64,000 nucleotides of DNA from CBDANZ01 sp965197865 (GTDB lineage Bacteria; Acidobacteriota; Vicinamibacteria; Vicinamibacterales; CAVVIG01). Position numbers and translations under genes: made by a program. Every line of letters starts with the position of its first letter. Position 1 is the first letter of the stretch. Shown here piece by piece: positions 30,313-39,652 of the stretch. The stretch spans positions 62,001 through 126,000 of the forward strand of contig CBDANZ010000001.1 in the NCBI GenBank assembly GCA_965197865.1, written 5' to 3'. The notes beneath the pieces were generated by a model, which worked only from the letters and a program-made list of their open reading frames with translations, was not told the DNA's origin and ran no database searches.

Positions 30313-30942
30313 ATGGCTCGTTACATAGGCCCCGTTTGCCGTCTGTGTCGCCGCGAGGCGATGAAGCTCTTTTTGAAAGGAGAGCGTTGCTACACGGAGA
30401 AATGCGCGATCGAGAAGCGCAATTTCCCACCGGGTCAGCATGGCAAGGCGCGGAGAGCGAAGCTTGCAGGCTACGGCCTACAGTTGCGCGAGAAGCAGAA
30501 GGTGAAGCGCACGTACGGCGTGCTCGAGGACCAGTTCCGCCGCTACTTTGAGACGGCAGAGCGGGTGCGCGGCATCACCGGCGAGACGTTGCTGCAGCTC
30601 TTGGAGCGGCGCCTGGACAGCGTCGTCTACCGCCTCGGTTTGGCGACCTCGCGGCCGCAGGCGAGGCAGCTCGTGCGCCACGGCCACTTTCTGGTGAACG
30701 GCAGGAAGGTGGACATCCCCTCGTACTCGGTGAGGCAGGGCGACGTCATCACGGTGCTCGGCCGGAGCCAGAAGAGTCCGACCATCGAGCACGCGATGGA
30801 AGAAGTGAAGGGCCGCGGCATTCCGAGATGGCTTAATTTCGATCCGTCGTCGATTACGGGCCGAGTCGTCTCGATGCCGACCCGGGAGCAGATCAACCTT
30901 CCCGTGCAGGAGCAGCTGATCGTGGAGCTCTATTCAAAGTAA
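30313..30942 (+). CDS. rpsD: 30S ribosomal protein S4, zinc-type
   Basis: This is a 209-residue primary 16S-binding protein. The N-terminal Cys set is CRLCRRE...C...C (C10, C13 and two near 27-32), which marks the zinc (C+) form. The S4 domain reads RLDSVVYRLGLATSRPQARQ, then LVRHGHFLVNGRKVDIPSY. Standard length. Confidence 0.97.
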   Translation: MARYIGPVCRLCRREAMKLFLKGERCYTEKCAIEKRNFPPGQHGKARRAKLAGYGLQLREKQKVKRTYGVLEDQFRRYFETAERVRGITGETLLQLLERRLDSVVYRLGLATSRPQARQLVRHGHFLVNGRKVDIPSYSVRQGDVITVLGRSQKSPTIEHAMEEVKGRGIPRWLNFDPSSITGRVVSMPTREQINLPVQEQLIVELYSK

Positions 30943-31031
30943 GAACTGAGAAGTTAGGAAGAAGAAGGACTTCGAGGCGCGTACCTTCACTGTCCTCTCA
31001 ACTTCTTACTTCTCACTTTCTTAAGCCGCCG

Positions 31032-31103
31032 GCCCGCAGCCTTACAGGAGACCTGCGGCGTGAGGTTGGCGGTCACTTGCAGGTCTCCAGCCCGTCTGCG
31101 GGC
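31032..31103 (+). promoter_or_regulatory. Nested hairpin upstream of rpoA
   Basis: The outer stem is GCCCGCAG (31032-31039) with CTGCGGGC (31096-31103). The inner stem is GGAGACCTGC (31047-31056) with GCAGGTCTCC (31079-31088); both are perfect. The loop is 22 bases. The rest of the spacer (30943-31031) holds a GAGAAGTTAGGAAG / CTTCTTACTTCTC inverted pair. No T-run follows, and the rpoA start is 25 bases downstream. Confidence 0.65.
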
Positions 31104-31128
31104 TCGTTGGTGAAAGGACAGGACCGCC

Positions 31129-32115
31129 ATGTTCTGGAAAGGCTTTCAGCGACCCAAGCGTCTGGAATTCGAGCGCGAGACGTTAACCGAGCGGTTCGGC
31201 CGTTTCTACGCGCAGCCCTTCGAGCGCGGGTTCGGCACCACGATCGGGAACGCCCTGCGCCGCGTGCTCCTGTCGTCGATCGAAGGAGCGGCGATCACCG
31301 CGGTCAAGATTGACGGCGTGCTGCACGAGTTCTCCCCGATTCCTGGCGTGGTTGAGGATGCGACCGACATCATCCTCAATCTCAAGCAGATTCCGCTGAA
31401 GCTGTACGTCGATCATGCGAAGACGCTGACGCTGCGTGTCGACAAGGCAGGAGAGGTGCGGGCGCGTGACATTCAGGCCGACAGCGAGGTCGAGATTCTC
31501 GAGCCCGACGCGCACATCGCGACTGTCGCCGAGGGCGGAAAGCTCCACATGGAGATGCGGATGAAGCGCGGCCGTGGGTACGTGTCGGCCGACAGGAACT
31601 TCGACGAAGATCTCGGGATCGGCTGGATTCCGATCGACGCGTTCCACTCGCCGATCAAGAAGGTCAACTACCTGGTGGAGGCGGCGCGCCTCGGACAGAC
31701 GACCGACTACGACAAGCTCACCGTCGACGTCTGGACCAACGGTTCGATCAGCTCGCGCGACGGAGTGTCACTCGCGGCAAAGCTGATTCGTGACCACTTA
31801 AACATCTTCATCAGCCTGGAGGAAAGCGTCGAGATGCAGGTCGAAGCGGCCGGAGACCTACCGCGCTCAGGCGTCGGCAACGAGAATCTGGACAAGTCGG
31901 TCGAGGAGCTCGAGCTGTCCGTGCGGTCGTACAACTGCCTCAAGAACGCGAACATCCGGACGATTCGCGAGCTGGTGCTGAAGACCGAGGGCGAGATGCT
32001 CAGGACGAAAAACTTCGGTCGCAAGAGCTTGAACGAAATCAAGGAGATTCTGCACACCATGGGGCTGAGCCTTGGCATGCGCGTCGACCAGCCCGCCGCG
32101 GCGCCGCAGGAATAG
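31129..32115 (+). CDS. rpoA: DNA-directed RNA polymerase alpha subunit
   Basis: This is a 328-residue assembly subunit. The N-terminal domain has GFGTTIGNALRRVLLSSIEG. The C-terminal domain, which binds UP elements and activators, has the helix-hairpin-helix text VRSYNCLKNANIRTIRELVL and RTKNFGRKSLNEIKEIL. It is normal in length and position between rpsD and rplQ. Confidence 0.98.
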   Translation: MFWKGFQRPKRLEFERETLTERFGRFYAQPFERGFGTTIGNALRRVLLSSIEGAAITAVKIDGVLHEFSPIPGVVEDATDIILNLKQIPLKLYVDHAKTLTLRVDKAGEVRARDIQADSEVEILEPDAHIATVAEGGKLHMEMRMKRGRGYVSADRNFDEDLGIGWIPIDAFHSPIKKVNYLVEAARLGQTTDYDKLTVDVWTNGSISSRDGVSLAAKLIRDHLNIFISLEESVEMQVEAAGDLPRSGVGNENLDKSVEELELSVRSYNCLKNANIRTIRELVLKTEGEMLRTKNFGRKSLNEIKEILHTMGLSLGMRVDQPAAAPQE

Positions 32116-32129
32116 CGGTTCGAACAACC

Positions 32130-32756
32130 ATGAGACACCGAGTCGCATACCGAAAGCTGGGACGCGTCACCGAGCACCGCATGGCGTTGCTGCGGAACCA
32201 GGCGACCGCCCTGCTGCGTAACGAGCACCTCACCACGACCGTGGCGCGAGCGAAAGAGGTCCGGCCGTTCGTCGAGCGACTGATTACGATCGCCAAGCGC
32301 GGCGTGTCGGGCGGCGGAGGAGCCGGGGCCTCTGGATTGGACGAAACCAGGACCCTGCACGCGCGGCGCCGGGTCATGCAGGACCTGCAGGACCGCGAGA
32401 TCGTGAGGAAGCTCTTCGACACGATCGCGCCGCGCTTCGTCGGACGGCCAGGCGGCTACACGCGGCTGCTTCGCCTCGGCTTCCGCAGGGGCGACGCTGC
32501 GGAGGTCGCACAGGTTGAGCTCGTCGGCAGCGAATTCAATCCGCGCGCCAAGGCCGAAACCGCTCCTCCTGCCCAAGGCGCTGCGCCAGGCAAGCCCAAG
32601 GGCGTCGGCAGCCGACTCCGCCAAGCGGCCCAGCGGCTGCGGGGCAAGAAGGAGGAGAGCGCTCGGCCTGAAGAGAAGGCACCGAAACGCACCACCGCCC
32701 AGGGCGCCGGAGGCGCGAAGCCGCGGTCCAAGAAACAGGGTCCTCGCGGGAGCTGA
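32130..32756 (+). CDS. rplQ: 50S ribosomal protein L17 with a long basic tail
   Basis: The first ~120 residues are standard L17 (MRHRVAYRKLGRVTEHRMAL, LRNQATALLRNEHLTTTVAR). An internal glycine stretch (GVSGGGGAGASGLDE) and an ~80-residue tail rich in Lys, Ala and Pro follow, giving 208 residues against a usual ~120. The tail is low-complexity and probably binds rRNA or is disordered. It closes the alpha operon and is convergent with the EF-G paralogue. Confidence 0.94.
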   Translation: MRHRVAYRKLGRVTEHRMALLRNQATALLRNEHLTTTVARAKEVRPFVERLITIAKRGVSGGGGAGASGLDETRTLHARRRVMQDLQDREIVRKLFDTIAPRFVGRPGGYTRLLRLGFRRGDAAEVAQVELVGSEFNPRAKAETAPPAQGAAPGKPKGVGSRLRQAAQRLRGKKEESARPEEKAPKRTTAQGAGGAKPRSKKQGPRGS

Positions 32757-32762
32757 CTTGTC

Positions 32763-34859
32763 CTAGACCTCCTCGACTTCGATTCCTGCCCGCTCCGCCT
32801 TCGCGGCGGCGACGATCTTCGGCTGCAGGTGTGCGGGTACCTCGTCGTAGTGCGAGTACTCCATGTGGTAGGAACCGCGTCCTCCGGTGGCCGATGTAAG
32901 GTGCTGCTCGTAGGTGAGCATCTCGGCCATCGGGACATGCGCCTTGATGATCGTCGTGCTGCCGCGGGTATCCATGCCCCCGATGCGGCCGCGCCGGCCG
33001 TTGAGATCGCCCATCAGATCGCCCGCGAAATCAGAGGGCGAATACACCTCGACGTTCATGATCGGCTCGAGAATGGTCGGCCGCGCCCGCCTCATCGCGT
33101 CTTTGAAGGCGAGCGAGCCGGCCAGCCTGAAGGAGAGCTCGTTGGAGTCGACGTCATGGTACGAGCCGTCGAACACGGTGACGCGGAAGTCGACCATCGG
33201 GTAGCCCGCAAGATAGCCCCTGGTCCGCACGTCCTGAATCCCCTTTTCGACAGCCGGCACGAATTGGCGCGGGATGGAGCCGCCGAAAATGTCGTCTACG
33301 AACTCGAAGTCAGCGCCGCGCACGAGCGGTTCCACGCGAATCTTGCAGTCGCCGAACTGTCCGTGGCCGCCGGTTTGCTTCTTGTGACGGCCGTGAGCCT
33401 CGGTCGACGCCTTGATTGTTTCGCGATACGGAATCCGCGGAGGCCTCAGGTTGACGTCAACGCCGAAACGCCGCTTCAATTTCGCGACCGCGACCTCGAT
33501 GTGGAGCTGACCTTGGCCTGACAGCAGCAGCTCCTTGGTCTGCGGATCGCGGCTGTAGCGGATCGAAGGATCCTCTTCCTCGAGCCGATGCATCGCCGTA
33601 CTGATCTTGTCTTCGTCGCCGCGGGTCTTCGGCTCGATCGCGTACGACAGCACCGGCTCCGGAAAGTTCATTGGCTGGAATGTGACCTGGTCCTCCTTCT
33701 CGCCAAGCGTGTCGTTGGTCAGCGTGTCCTTGAGCTTCCCCACGGCGCCCAGATCGCCAGCCTTGATCTCCGGCAGCGCCGTCGGGGTCTTACCCTGCAG
33801 GAGCTGCAGGCTGCCGAGCCGTTCCACCACGGACCTGGTCTTGTTCTGGATCGTCGAGTCAGACTTGAACGTGCCCGACACGACACGAAACATCGTGATG
33901 CGGCCCGCGAAGGGATCGGCGACCGTCTTCCACACGAAGGCCGAGGCGGGCGCTTTGTCGTCGGCCTTCCTGAACACGTCGGCGCCGCTTTTCTCAACCG
34001 TCTTGAACGGCCGATCGGCTGGCGACGGCAGACACGTGACGATCGCGTCGAGCAGCGGCGGTACGCCGGTGTTCGCCAAGCCCGACGTACAAACCAGCGG
34101 AAACAGCTTGCCGGCTGTCGTTGCGCTCCGCAGTCCAGAGACAAGCTCGTCGTCGGTGAGCGTGCCCGAGTCAAAAAACTTCTCCATGAGTTTCTCGTCG
34201 GCTTCCGCCACCATCTCGATGAGCGCCTCGCGCGCCGCGTCAGCGGAGGCGGCAAGCTCGGCGGGGACCGGTCCCTCGGTGAACTTGCCGCTTTCGTCGA
34301 TCTGAAAAACGAACGCTTTCTTCGACACCAGGTCGACAATCCCGCGGAACGAGTTTTCTTCGCCGATCGGAATCTGAATGGGAATGACGGTCCGGCTGCA
34401 GGATTGCCGGAGCGACTGCAGCGAGCGACTGAGGCTCGCGTGATTCCGATCGAGCCGGTTCAGGACGACCAGGCGGGGCAGCTCGAGCTCCTGGGCGGCG
34501 GCCCAGACTTGTTCGGTTTGAACCATCACGCCCGACACTGCGTCGACGACGACCAGGGCGGCGTCGGCGACGTGCAGGGCCGCGCGCGCGTCGGGCAGGA
34601 AGTTGCCGATCCCCGGCGTGTCAATCAGGTTGATCTTGTGCCTGTTCCACTCGGCGTAGGCGACGCTGGCCGACAACGTATGCTTCCGTGCAATCGCTTC
34701 TTCATCGAAGTCGGTAACCGTCGTGCCCTCGTCAACTTTCCCGAACCGATTCACCATGCCCGCATCGGAGAGGATGGCGGAGGCAAGCTGGGTCTTACCG
34801 GAGCCAGTGTGTCCGACAAGCGCGACGTTTCTGATACTGGCGGCGTCGTAGACCTTCAT
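32763..34859 (-). CDS. Elongation factor G-like paralogue
   Basis: This is a 698-residue GTPase with the five EF-G domains. G1 is GHTGSGKTQLASAIL instead of the AHIDAGKTT of the main copy. G3 is DTPGIGNFLPDARAALHVAD (canonical DTPGHVDF is changed, and the catalytic His is replaced). G4 is NRLDR. Domain IV keeps KQTGGHGQFGDCKIRVEP. The changed switch II suggests altered GTP hydrolysis. Such second copies in other bacteria act in ribosome recycling or stress; the role here is open. It lies convergent to rplQ. Confidence 0.88.
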   Translation of the reverse strand: MKVYDAASIRNVALVGHTGSGKTQLASAILSDAGMVNRFGKVDEGTTVTDFDEEAIARKHTLSASVAYAEWNRHKINLIDTPGIGNFLPDARAALHVADAALVVVDAVSGVMVQTEQVWAAAQELELPRLVVLNRLDRNHASLSRSLQSLRQSCSRTVIPIQIPIGEENSFRGIVDLVSKKAFVFQIDESGKFTEGPVPAELAASADAAREALIEMVAEADEKLMEKFFDSGTLTDDELVSGLRSATTAGKLFPLVCTSGLANTGVPPLLDAIVTCLPSPADRPFKTVEKSGADVFRKADDKAPASAFVWKTVADPFAGRITMFRVVSGTFKSDSTIQNKTRSVVERLGSLQLLQGKTPTALPEIKAGDLGAVGKLKDTLTNDTLGEKEDQVTFQPMNFPEPVLSYAIEPKTRGDEDKISTAMHRLEEEDPSIRYSRDPQTKELLLSGQGQLHIEVAVAKLKRRFGVDVNLRPPRIPYRETIKASTEAHGRHKKQTGGHGQFGDCKIRVEPLVRGADFEFVDDIFGGSIPRQFVPAVEKGIQDVRTRGYLAGYPMVDFRVTVFDGSYHDVDSNELSFRLAGSLAFKDAMRRARPTILEPIMNVEVYSPSDFAGDLMGDLNGRRGRIGGMDTRGSTTIIKAHVPMAEMLTYEQHLTSATGGRGSYHMEYSHYDEVPAHLQPKIVAAAKAERAGIEVEEV

Positions 34860-34923
34860 AATCGGGTGTTCTCCTCAAGGACTTGAACCGCATCATATTT
34901 CGGTCGACTGTCGACTGCCACTG

Positions 34924-36240
34924 TCACTCGTACCGCAGCGCTTCGATTGGGTCCAGCCGTGACGCTTTGACTGCCGGATACATGCCGAAAAAGATCCCGA
35001 CCGAGGCCGAGAAGCCGAGACCGATCGCGAACGACCACCACGGCAAGGAGATCGGGAACCCAAAGGCCAGGTGCACGGCCCAGCCGATGGCGCTTCCGAG
35101 CGCGATGCCGAGCACGCCGCCGAGGGACGTGAGGAAGGCGGCCTCCATCAGGAACTGGGAGAGGATCTCTGCACGCCTGGCGCCGAGCGCCTTGCGGACA
35201 CCGATCTCGCGCGTCCGCTCCGTGACCGAGATGGACATGGTGGCCATGACGCCGATGCCGCCCACCATCAGCGCGATTGAGGAAATCACGATGAGCGCCA
35301 GGAACGTCGCCTCGCTGATGCGATCCCAGAGCTGCAGGATCGCGTCCTGCGTCACGATGTCGAAGTCGTCCGGCTCGTCGAGTCTCAAACCGTGGCGGGT
35401 GCGCATCACTCGCTGAACATCAGCAATGGCGTCGGCCTGCGACACGCCGTCGCGGAGCACCATGGCAATCTGCATGGGCACTATGACGCCGCGGTTGGCT
35501 CCGCGGCCAACGGTGATCTGTCGAATCCCGAACTGCCGCTGATAGGTGGTGTACGGTATCACCACGAAATCGTCCTGACCGGCGTTGAAGCCGCCGATGG
35601 CCGGTCGCTTTTCGAAGACGCCGACCACGGCGTATCGCTCGGCGCCCACGCGAACCATCTTGCCGATGAAATCGGTGCCGGCTGGCGCAAACAGCGCCTG
35701 ATACGGCGTCTGGCCGAGCACCACCACGTTCTTCCGGTATTGGACCTCCGTGCCCGTAAAGAACCGCCCGGCCACGAGCTCGAGGAGGGTGCCGGCCGCG
35801 AAGTTCTCAGTGGCGCCGAAGACGACCAGCGGTTTGCTACTCAAGTCGCGGTAGAACACCCGCTCCTGGATCGGCGGTCCGCCGCCCACTCCGAGCTGGA
35901 CGTCGACGAGCTGAACAGACGCCGACGCCTGTTCTTCAATCGCCCGCGAGTCGGAAATCGTGAGGATCGGCCGCCGGATCAGCTCGGCGAACTCGGCACC
36001 GCTCGTGAAGCTCAGCGGGCCGAACCGCTGGATAAAGATGATGTTGGGGCCCATTTCGCGGACCGAGTCGCGCAGCGACCGGTCGAAGCCGCGGATCATG
36101 GCGGTCATCCCGACAATCGAGGTGATCCCAATCACGACGCCGAGTACGGTGAGACCGGAGCGCATCTTGTTGGCGCGCACCGTGTCGACCGCCATCGCGA
36201 CGACTTCCGTGAGAAGAGGGCCTCGCACAACTACATCCAC
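34924..36240 (-). CDS. ABC transporter permease, MacB/FtsX type
   Basis: This is a 438-residue membrane protein. It has an N-terminal helix after NKMRSGLTVLGVVIGITS, a long periplasmic MacB-like domain, and three C-terminal helices. Between these sits the conserved cytoplasmic text MSISVTERTREIGVRKALGA. The end SRLDPIEALRYE is typical. The start is GTG. It follows a second permease of the same type by 22 bases and an adaptor gene, forming a three-gene export unit; no ATPase gene lies among them. Confidence 0.9.
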   Translation of the reverse strand: MDVVVRGPLLTEVVAMAVDTVRANKMRSGLTVLGVVIGITSIVGMTAMIRGFDRSLRDSVREMGPNIIFIQRFGPLSFTSGAEFAELIRRPILTISDSRAIEEQASASVQLVDVQLGVGGGPPIQERVFYRDLSSKPLVVFGATENFAAGTLLELVAGRFFTGTEVQYRKNVVVLGQTPYQALFAPAGTDFIGKMVRVGAERYAVVGVFEKRPAIGGFNAGQDDFVVIPYTTYQRQFGIRQITVGRGANRGVIVPMQIAMVLRDGVSQADAIADVQRVMRTRHGLRLDEPDDFDIVTQDAILQLWDRISEATFLALIVISSIALMVGGIGVMATMSISVTERTREIGVRKALGARRAEILSQFLMEAAFLTSLGGVLGIALGSAIGWAVHLAFGFPISLPWWSFAIGLGFSASVGIFFGMYPAVKASRLDPIEALRYE

Positions 36241-36262
36241 GCAGAGTTCTTCACAGCGAACC

Positions 36263-37486
36263 TCATTCCCGTCTCAACGCCTCGATCGGATCGAGCCGTG
36301 CGGCGCGTGCCGCGGGATACAGCCCGAAGAACAGGCCGACAAGCGCGGTGGCGCCGATGCCGAGCGCAACCGACCAAGGCTCGACCGATGCGGCCACTGG
36401 GGTGAACGCCGAGATCACGGTGGCGATGAGGGCGCCGAAGAGCGTGCCGACCACTCCCCCCAGGACCGATAGCACGACCGACTCGGTGAGCATCTGCGCC
36501 AGGATATCCGACCGGCGCGCACCGAGGGCCTTGCGCAGTCCGATTTCCCGCGTCCGCTCCGTCACCACCATGAGCATGATGTTCATGATCACGATGCCGC
36601 CGACCACCAGAGACAGCGCCACGACACCAACCAGGACGGCGAAGATGCCATTGGTGGCCTGGTGGTACAGGTCGAGAAACGTGTCCGAGGAGAACATGCC
36701 GAAGTTGTCGCGTTGCCTCGGCCGGAGTCGCCGGACGGTCCGCATGGCGACGACCGCCTCGTCCATCGCCGCCGAGATCGTCGAGATGTCGCGCGGTTTC
36801 ACGGTGACCGAGAGTTGCTGGCGCGCGCCGAAGATGATCTGAAACTGCCGCAGCGGAATGATGGCGAAGTCGTCCTGCGACTGCCCGAGAAAGGCTCCGC
36901 GCTTGGTGCTGACGCCGATGATCCTGAAGTGAACGCCCTCGATTTGAATCAGCTTTTCGAGCGGATCGTTGGGGCCGAAGAGCAGGTCCGCCACTTCCCA
37001 TCCAACTACGGCGACAGGATGCGATCGGTCCACCTCGATAGCGCTCATCAACCGCCCGCGCTCGGCGCTGAACGTGGAAAAGCTACTGAACTCCTGGCTG
37101 ACGCCGCGGATTGAGACGCCATCGATCGACTTGCCTCGGTAGGTGATCTGGCCGGTTTCCTGCGATTCGACCATCACGGCCGACGCCAGCGGACTGTAGC
37201 GTCTGATGGCGGTCGCGTCGGCGGTGGTAATCCGCGGGTTGTAGCGGAACTTCTCGAACTCTTCCTCGCTGAAGGTGACCGGGAACTGCTGCACGCTGAA
37301 GGAGTCGGCGCCGGCCTGGTTGAGAATCGCGTCCTGGACCGCTACGTTGAGGCCATGAATCAGCGCTACCACGACAATGATCGAGGTGACCGCCACGATG
37401 TTGCCGAGCACCGTCATGAACGACCGGAGCTTGGACGCCCAGATCGCGGCAAGAGCGATGCCGGCCGATTCCTGGAACTGACTCAC
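36263..37486 (-). CDS. ABC transporter permease, MacB/FtsX type
   Basis: This is a 407-residue permease like its downstream neighbour: N-terminal helix (SKLRSFMTVLGNIVAVTSII), periplasmic domain, and C-terminal helices with MLMVVTERTREIGLRKALGA and ARAARLDPIEALRRE. I placed the start at the GTG after CTGGAGAAAA; the frame extends nine codons further up without a ribosome site. The pair probably forms a heterodimer. Confidence 0.9.
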   Translation of the reverse strand: MSQFQESAGIALAAIWASKLRSFMTVLGNIVAVTSIIVVVALIHGLNVAVQDAILNQAGADSFSVQQFPVTFSEEEFEKFRYNPRITTADATAIRRYSPLASAVMVESQETGQITYRGKSIDGVSIRGVSQEFSSFSTFSAERGRLMSAIEVDRSHPVAVVGWEVADLLFGPNDPLEKLIQIEGVHFRIIGVSTKRGAFLGQSQDDFAIIPLRQFQIIFGARQQLSVTVKPRDISTISAAMDEAVVAMRTVRRLRPRQRDNFGMFSSDTFLDLYHQATNGIFAVLVGVVALSLVVGGIVIMNIMLMVVTERTREIGLRKALGARRSDILAQMLTESVVLSVLGGVVGTLFGALIATVISAFTPVAASVEPWSVALGIGATALVGLFFGLYPAARAARLDPIEALRRE

Positions 37487-37600
37487 TTTTCTCCAGTGGC
37501 GCAGGGGGCCCACCCCCAGCGCGAACTGACGCTGATGCTTCGGCTCGGATCGGCTGGTCCTCGGCTCGGCATGGCCGTAGGCGCTTCTGTCCCTCCCGCC

Positions 37601-38917
37601 TTACTTGGGCGCTGCGCTTTCAACTCGCACCGGGTCGCCGTCGGAGATGCTGCGGACCGAATTGAACGGGCCGGTCACGACCTCGTCGCCAGGTTCAAGC
37701 CCCGACAGAACCTCGAAGTACCTCTCGCCGGCGATTCCCATCGTAATCGGCACGAACTCCACCGCGCCGTCGTGCACGATGAAGACGCCTTCGGTCTCCT
37801 TGCGAGTCTGACCGGGCAGAAGCTCGGCGACCGCTGTGAGCGGCTCGACTGTCGCCCGCCGCCGGTCGCGAGCCGTCTTCACGATCTGGCCGCTGCCGTC
37901 GTACACGAGCTCGCGCACGGCCACCGCCGCAATAGGTACCGAGGTGGCCTTCGTCCGGGTGGCCGTCGTGATGTCCGCCGTGCACGTAAAGCCGGGACGC
38001 AGGTCTGGAATTTCACCTTCGATCACGACGACAACCTTGAAGTTCGTGGCCTGTCTGGTCCCGGTCACCTGAATCGGGCTGTTGCCGATCTCGCTCACGC
38101 GGCCGGTGAATGTCTTATCGGGCAGCGCGTCGATAGCAATCGTTGCCGGTTGACCAAGCGCCACGTTCGGAATGTTCGTCTCATCGACCTCGATCTCGGC
38201 CTGGATGACCGACATGTCGGCGAGCGTGAGGAGCACGGTTCCCGCGTTGTTCATGGTGCCGATGACCGCCGTCTCGCCCTCCTGGATGTTGCGACGCGTC
38301 ACGATGCCGTCGATCGGCGATTCGATCCGGACCTTGGTGAGGTCGTACCTTGCGCTCTCGAGCCCGACGCGCTCCTGGTCGATCCGTGCGATCTGAGTGC
38401 TCACTTGCTTTTCCCGCTCTTGCAGCGCCGATCGCGCGGCCTCAACCTCGTTCTGGGCGTGCTCGAGCGCTTCTCGTGTCGTGAGCTGTTGCTGCCAGAG
38501 CTCCTGCTGACGAGCGAGATTCCTCTGTGCCTGCTCGAGCTGGAGGCGAGAGGTCTGGACTGACTGCCGCATCTGCTCGAGCGAGGCTTCGGCGGCCTGC
38601 AGCGACGCAGTGGCGCTGTCGACGCGCATGCTGAGCGACTTCGGATCGATCTGGAGGAGCAACTGTCCGCGAGCGACCCGGTCGCCTTCGTTCACCACAA
38701 GGTTGACTACGCGCCCCGACGCATCGGCGCTGATGTTCACAAGGCGTTTGGGCTGAATCTTGCCAGACGCCGACACCACAGCTAGAAGATCGCGCGTCCT
38801 GATCGCCTCCACCGTGACGGCCGGCGCTGGGTTCCTCCTGAACCAGAGGTTCGCGGCGACAAGCGCCCCGCCAACGAGAATGACACCCAGCATGATGAAG
38901 ACATCCCTGCGGCTCAT
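37601..38917 (-). CDS. Periplasmic adaptor (HlyD/MacA family)
   Basis: This is a 438-residue membrane-fusion protein. One N-terminal anchor helix (MLGVILVGGALVAANLWFRR) is followed by a lipoyl half-motif, a long alpha-helical hairpin rich in Gln/Glu/Leu (residues ~100-200), the second lipoyl half (VRIESPIDGIVTRRNIQEGE), and a beta-barrel with GFTCTADITTATRTKATSVP. It would link the permeases to an outer-membrane channel. A good AGGAG precedes the ATG. It is the first gene of the export unit. Confidence 0.92.
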   Translation of the reverse strand: MSRRDVFIMLGVILVGGALVAANLWFRRNPAPAVTVEAIRTRDLLAVVSASGKIQPKRLVNISADASGRVVNLVVNEGDRVARGQLLLQIDPKSLSMRVDSATASLQAAEASLEQMRQSVQTSRLQLEQAQRNLARQQELWQQQLTTREALEHAQNEVEAARSALQEREKQVSTQIARIDQERVGLESARYDLTKVRIESPIDGIVTRRNIQEGETAVIGTMNNAGTVLLTLADMSVIQAEIEVDETNIPNVALGQPATIAIDALPDKTFTGRVSEIGNSPIQVTGTRQATNFKVVVVIEGEIPDLRPGFTCTADITTATRTKATSVPIAAVAVRELVYDGSGQIVKTARDRRRATVEPLTAVAELLPGQTRKETEGVFIVHDGAVEFVPITMGIAGERYFEVLSGLEPGDEVVTGPFNSVRSISDGDPVRVESAAPK

Positions 38918-38986
38918 CGATACTCCTGAAAGATGCTACCAAAATATGTCCGGCTCTCGATGGTAAGTTGATCCTCAGCGGTTTTC

Positions 38987-39015
38987 TTGACAGTCGGTAA
39001 GTTGGTGTTTACCAT
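38987..39015 (+). promoter_or_regulatory. Promoter for the arginine decarboxylase gene
   Basis: TTGACA and TACCAT lie 17 bases apart, 29 bases upstream of the GTG start, in an AT-richer stretch between divergent genes. Confidence 0.6.
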
Positions 39016-39044
39016 GCACCTTCGCCTTCGACAAGGAGCGTGAC

Positions 39045-39596
39045 GTGGTCGGATTCGTTCCCAAGGAGATGTTCTTTACCAAGGGCGTTGGGAAGCACCG
39101 CGAGAAACTGACCTCGTTCGAGCTCGCGCTCCGCTCGGCTGGCATCGCCGCTTGCAACCTCGTTCGCGTCTCGAGCATCTTTCCGCCCAAGTGCCGTATC
39201 CTGCCGCGCGTTCAGGGCGTCAAGCATCTCGAACCGGGTCAGGTCACGTTTGTCGTCATGTCGGAGGCCGCCACGCGCGAGCCGCATCGGCTCATTGCCG
39301 CCACCGTCGGCGTCGCGATCCCGCGAGACAAGAACCTGTACGGCTACCTGTCCGAGCACCACAGCTTCGGCGAGAGCGAAGACATCGCCGGCGACTACGC
39401 GGAAGAACTCGCGGCCGAGATGCTGGCGACGACGCTCGGCCTGGAATTCGATCCCGACAAGAGCTGGGACGAGAAGAAAGAAGTCTATCGGCTGTCGAAC
39501 GAGATCGTCCGCACCCAGAACGTCACGCAGTCGGCCATCGGGGACAAGAAGGGCCTCTGGACGACGGTCGTGGCTGCCGCCGTGCTCGTCGGCTGA
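39045..39596 (+). CDS. Pyruvoyl-dependent arginine decarboxylase
   Basis: This is a 183-residue proenzyme that self-cleaves to give a pyruvoyl group and makes agmatine from arginine, the first step of one polyamine route. The cleavage pair is the Ser-Ser in NLVRVSSIFPPKCRILP (residue ~43). Other family text: VPKEMFFTKGVGKHREKLTS and the Glu/Asp-rich C-half with FGESEDIAGDYAEELAAEML. The GTG start follows AAGGAG by six bases. The PvlArgDC family is common in archaea and scattered in bacteria. No other polyamine gene is intact nearby. Confidence 0.9.
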   Translation: MVGFVPKEMFFTKGVGKHREKLTSFELALRSAGIAACNLVRVSSIFPPKCRILPRVQGVKHLEPGQVTFVVMSEAATREPHRLIAATVGVAIPRDKNLYGYLSEHHSFGESEDIAGDYAEELAAEMLATTLGLEFDPDKSWDEKKEVYRLSNEIVRTQNVTQSAIGDKKGLWTTVVAAAVLVG

Positions 39597-39652
39597 AAGG
39601 CGCCCCCTGCCCCCGACGCCTTGTCGCGCCGGTTCCTTCCGATAACATCCCT

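Noticed and set aside
39152..39652. Upstream extension of the beta-barrel gene frame into the arginine decarboxylase
   Set aside because: The ATG at 39653 gives a proper signal peptide; the upstream part overlaps a certain gene in another frame.
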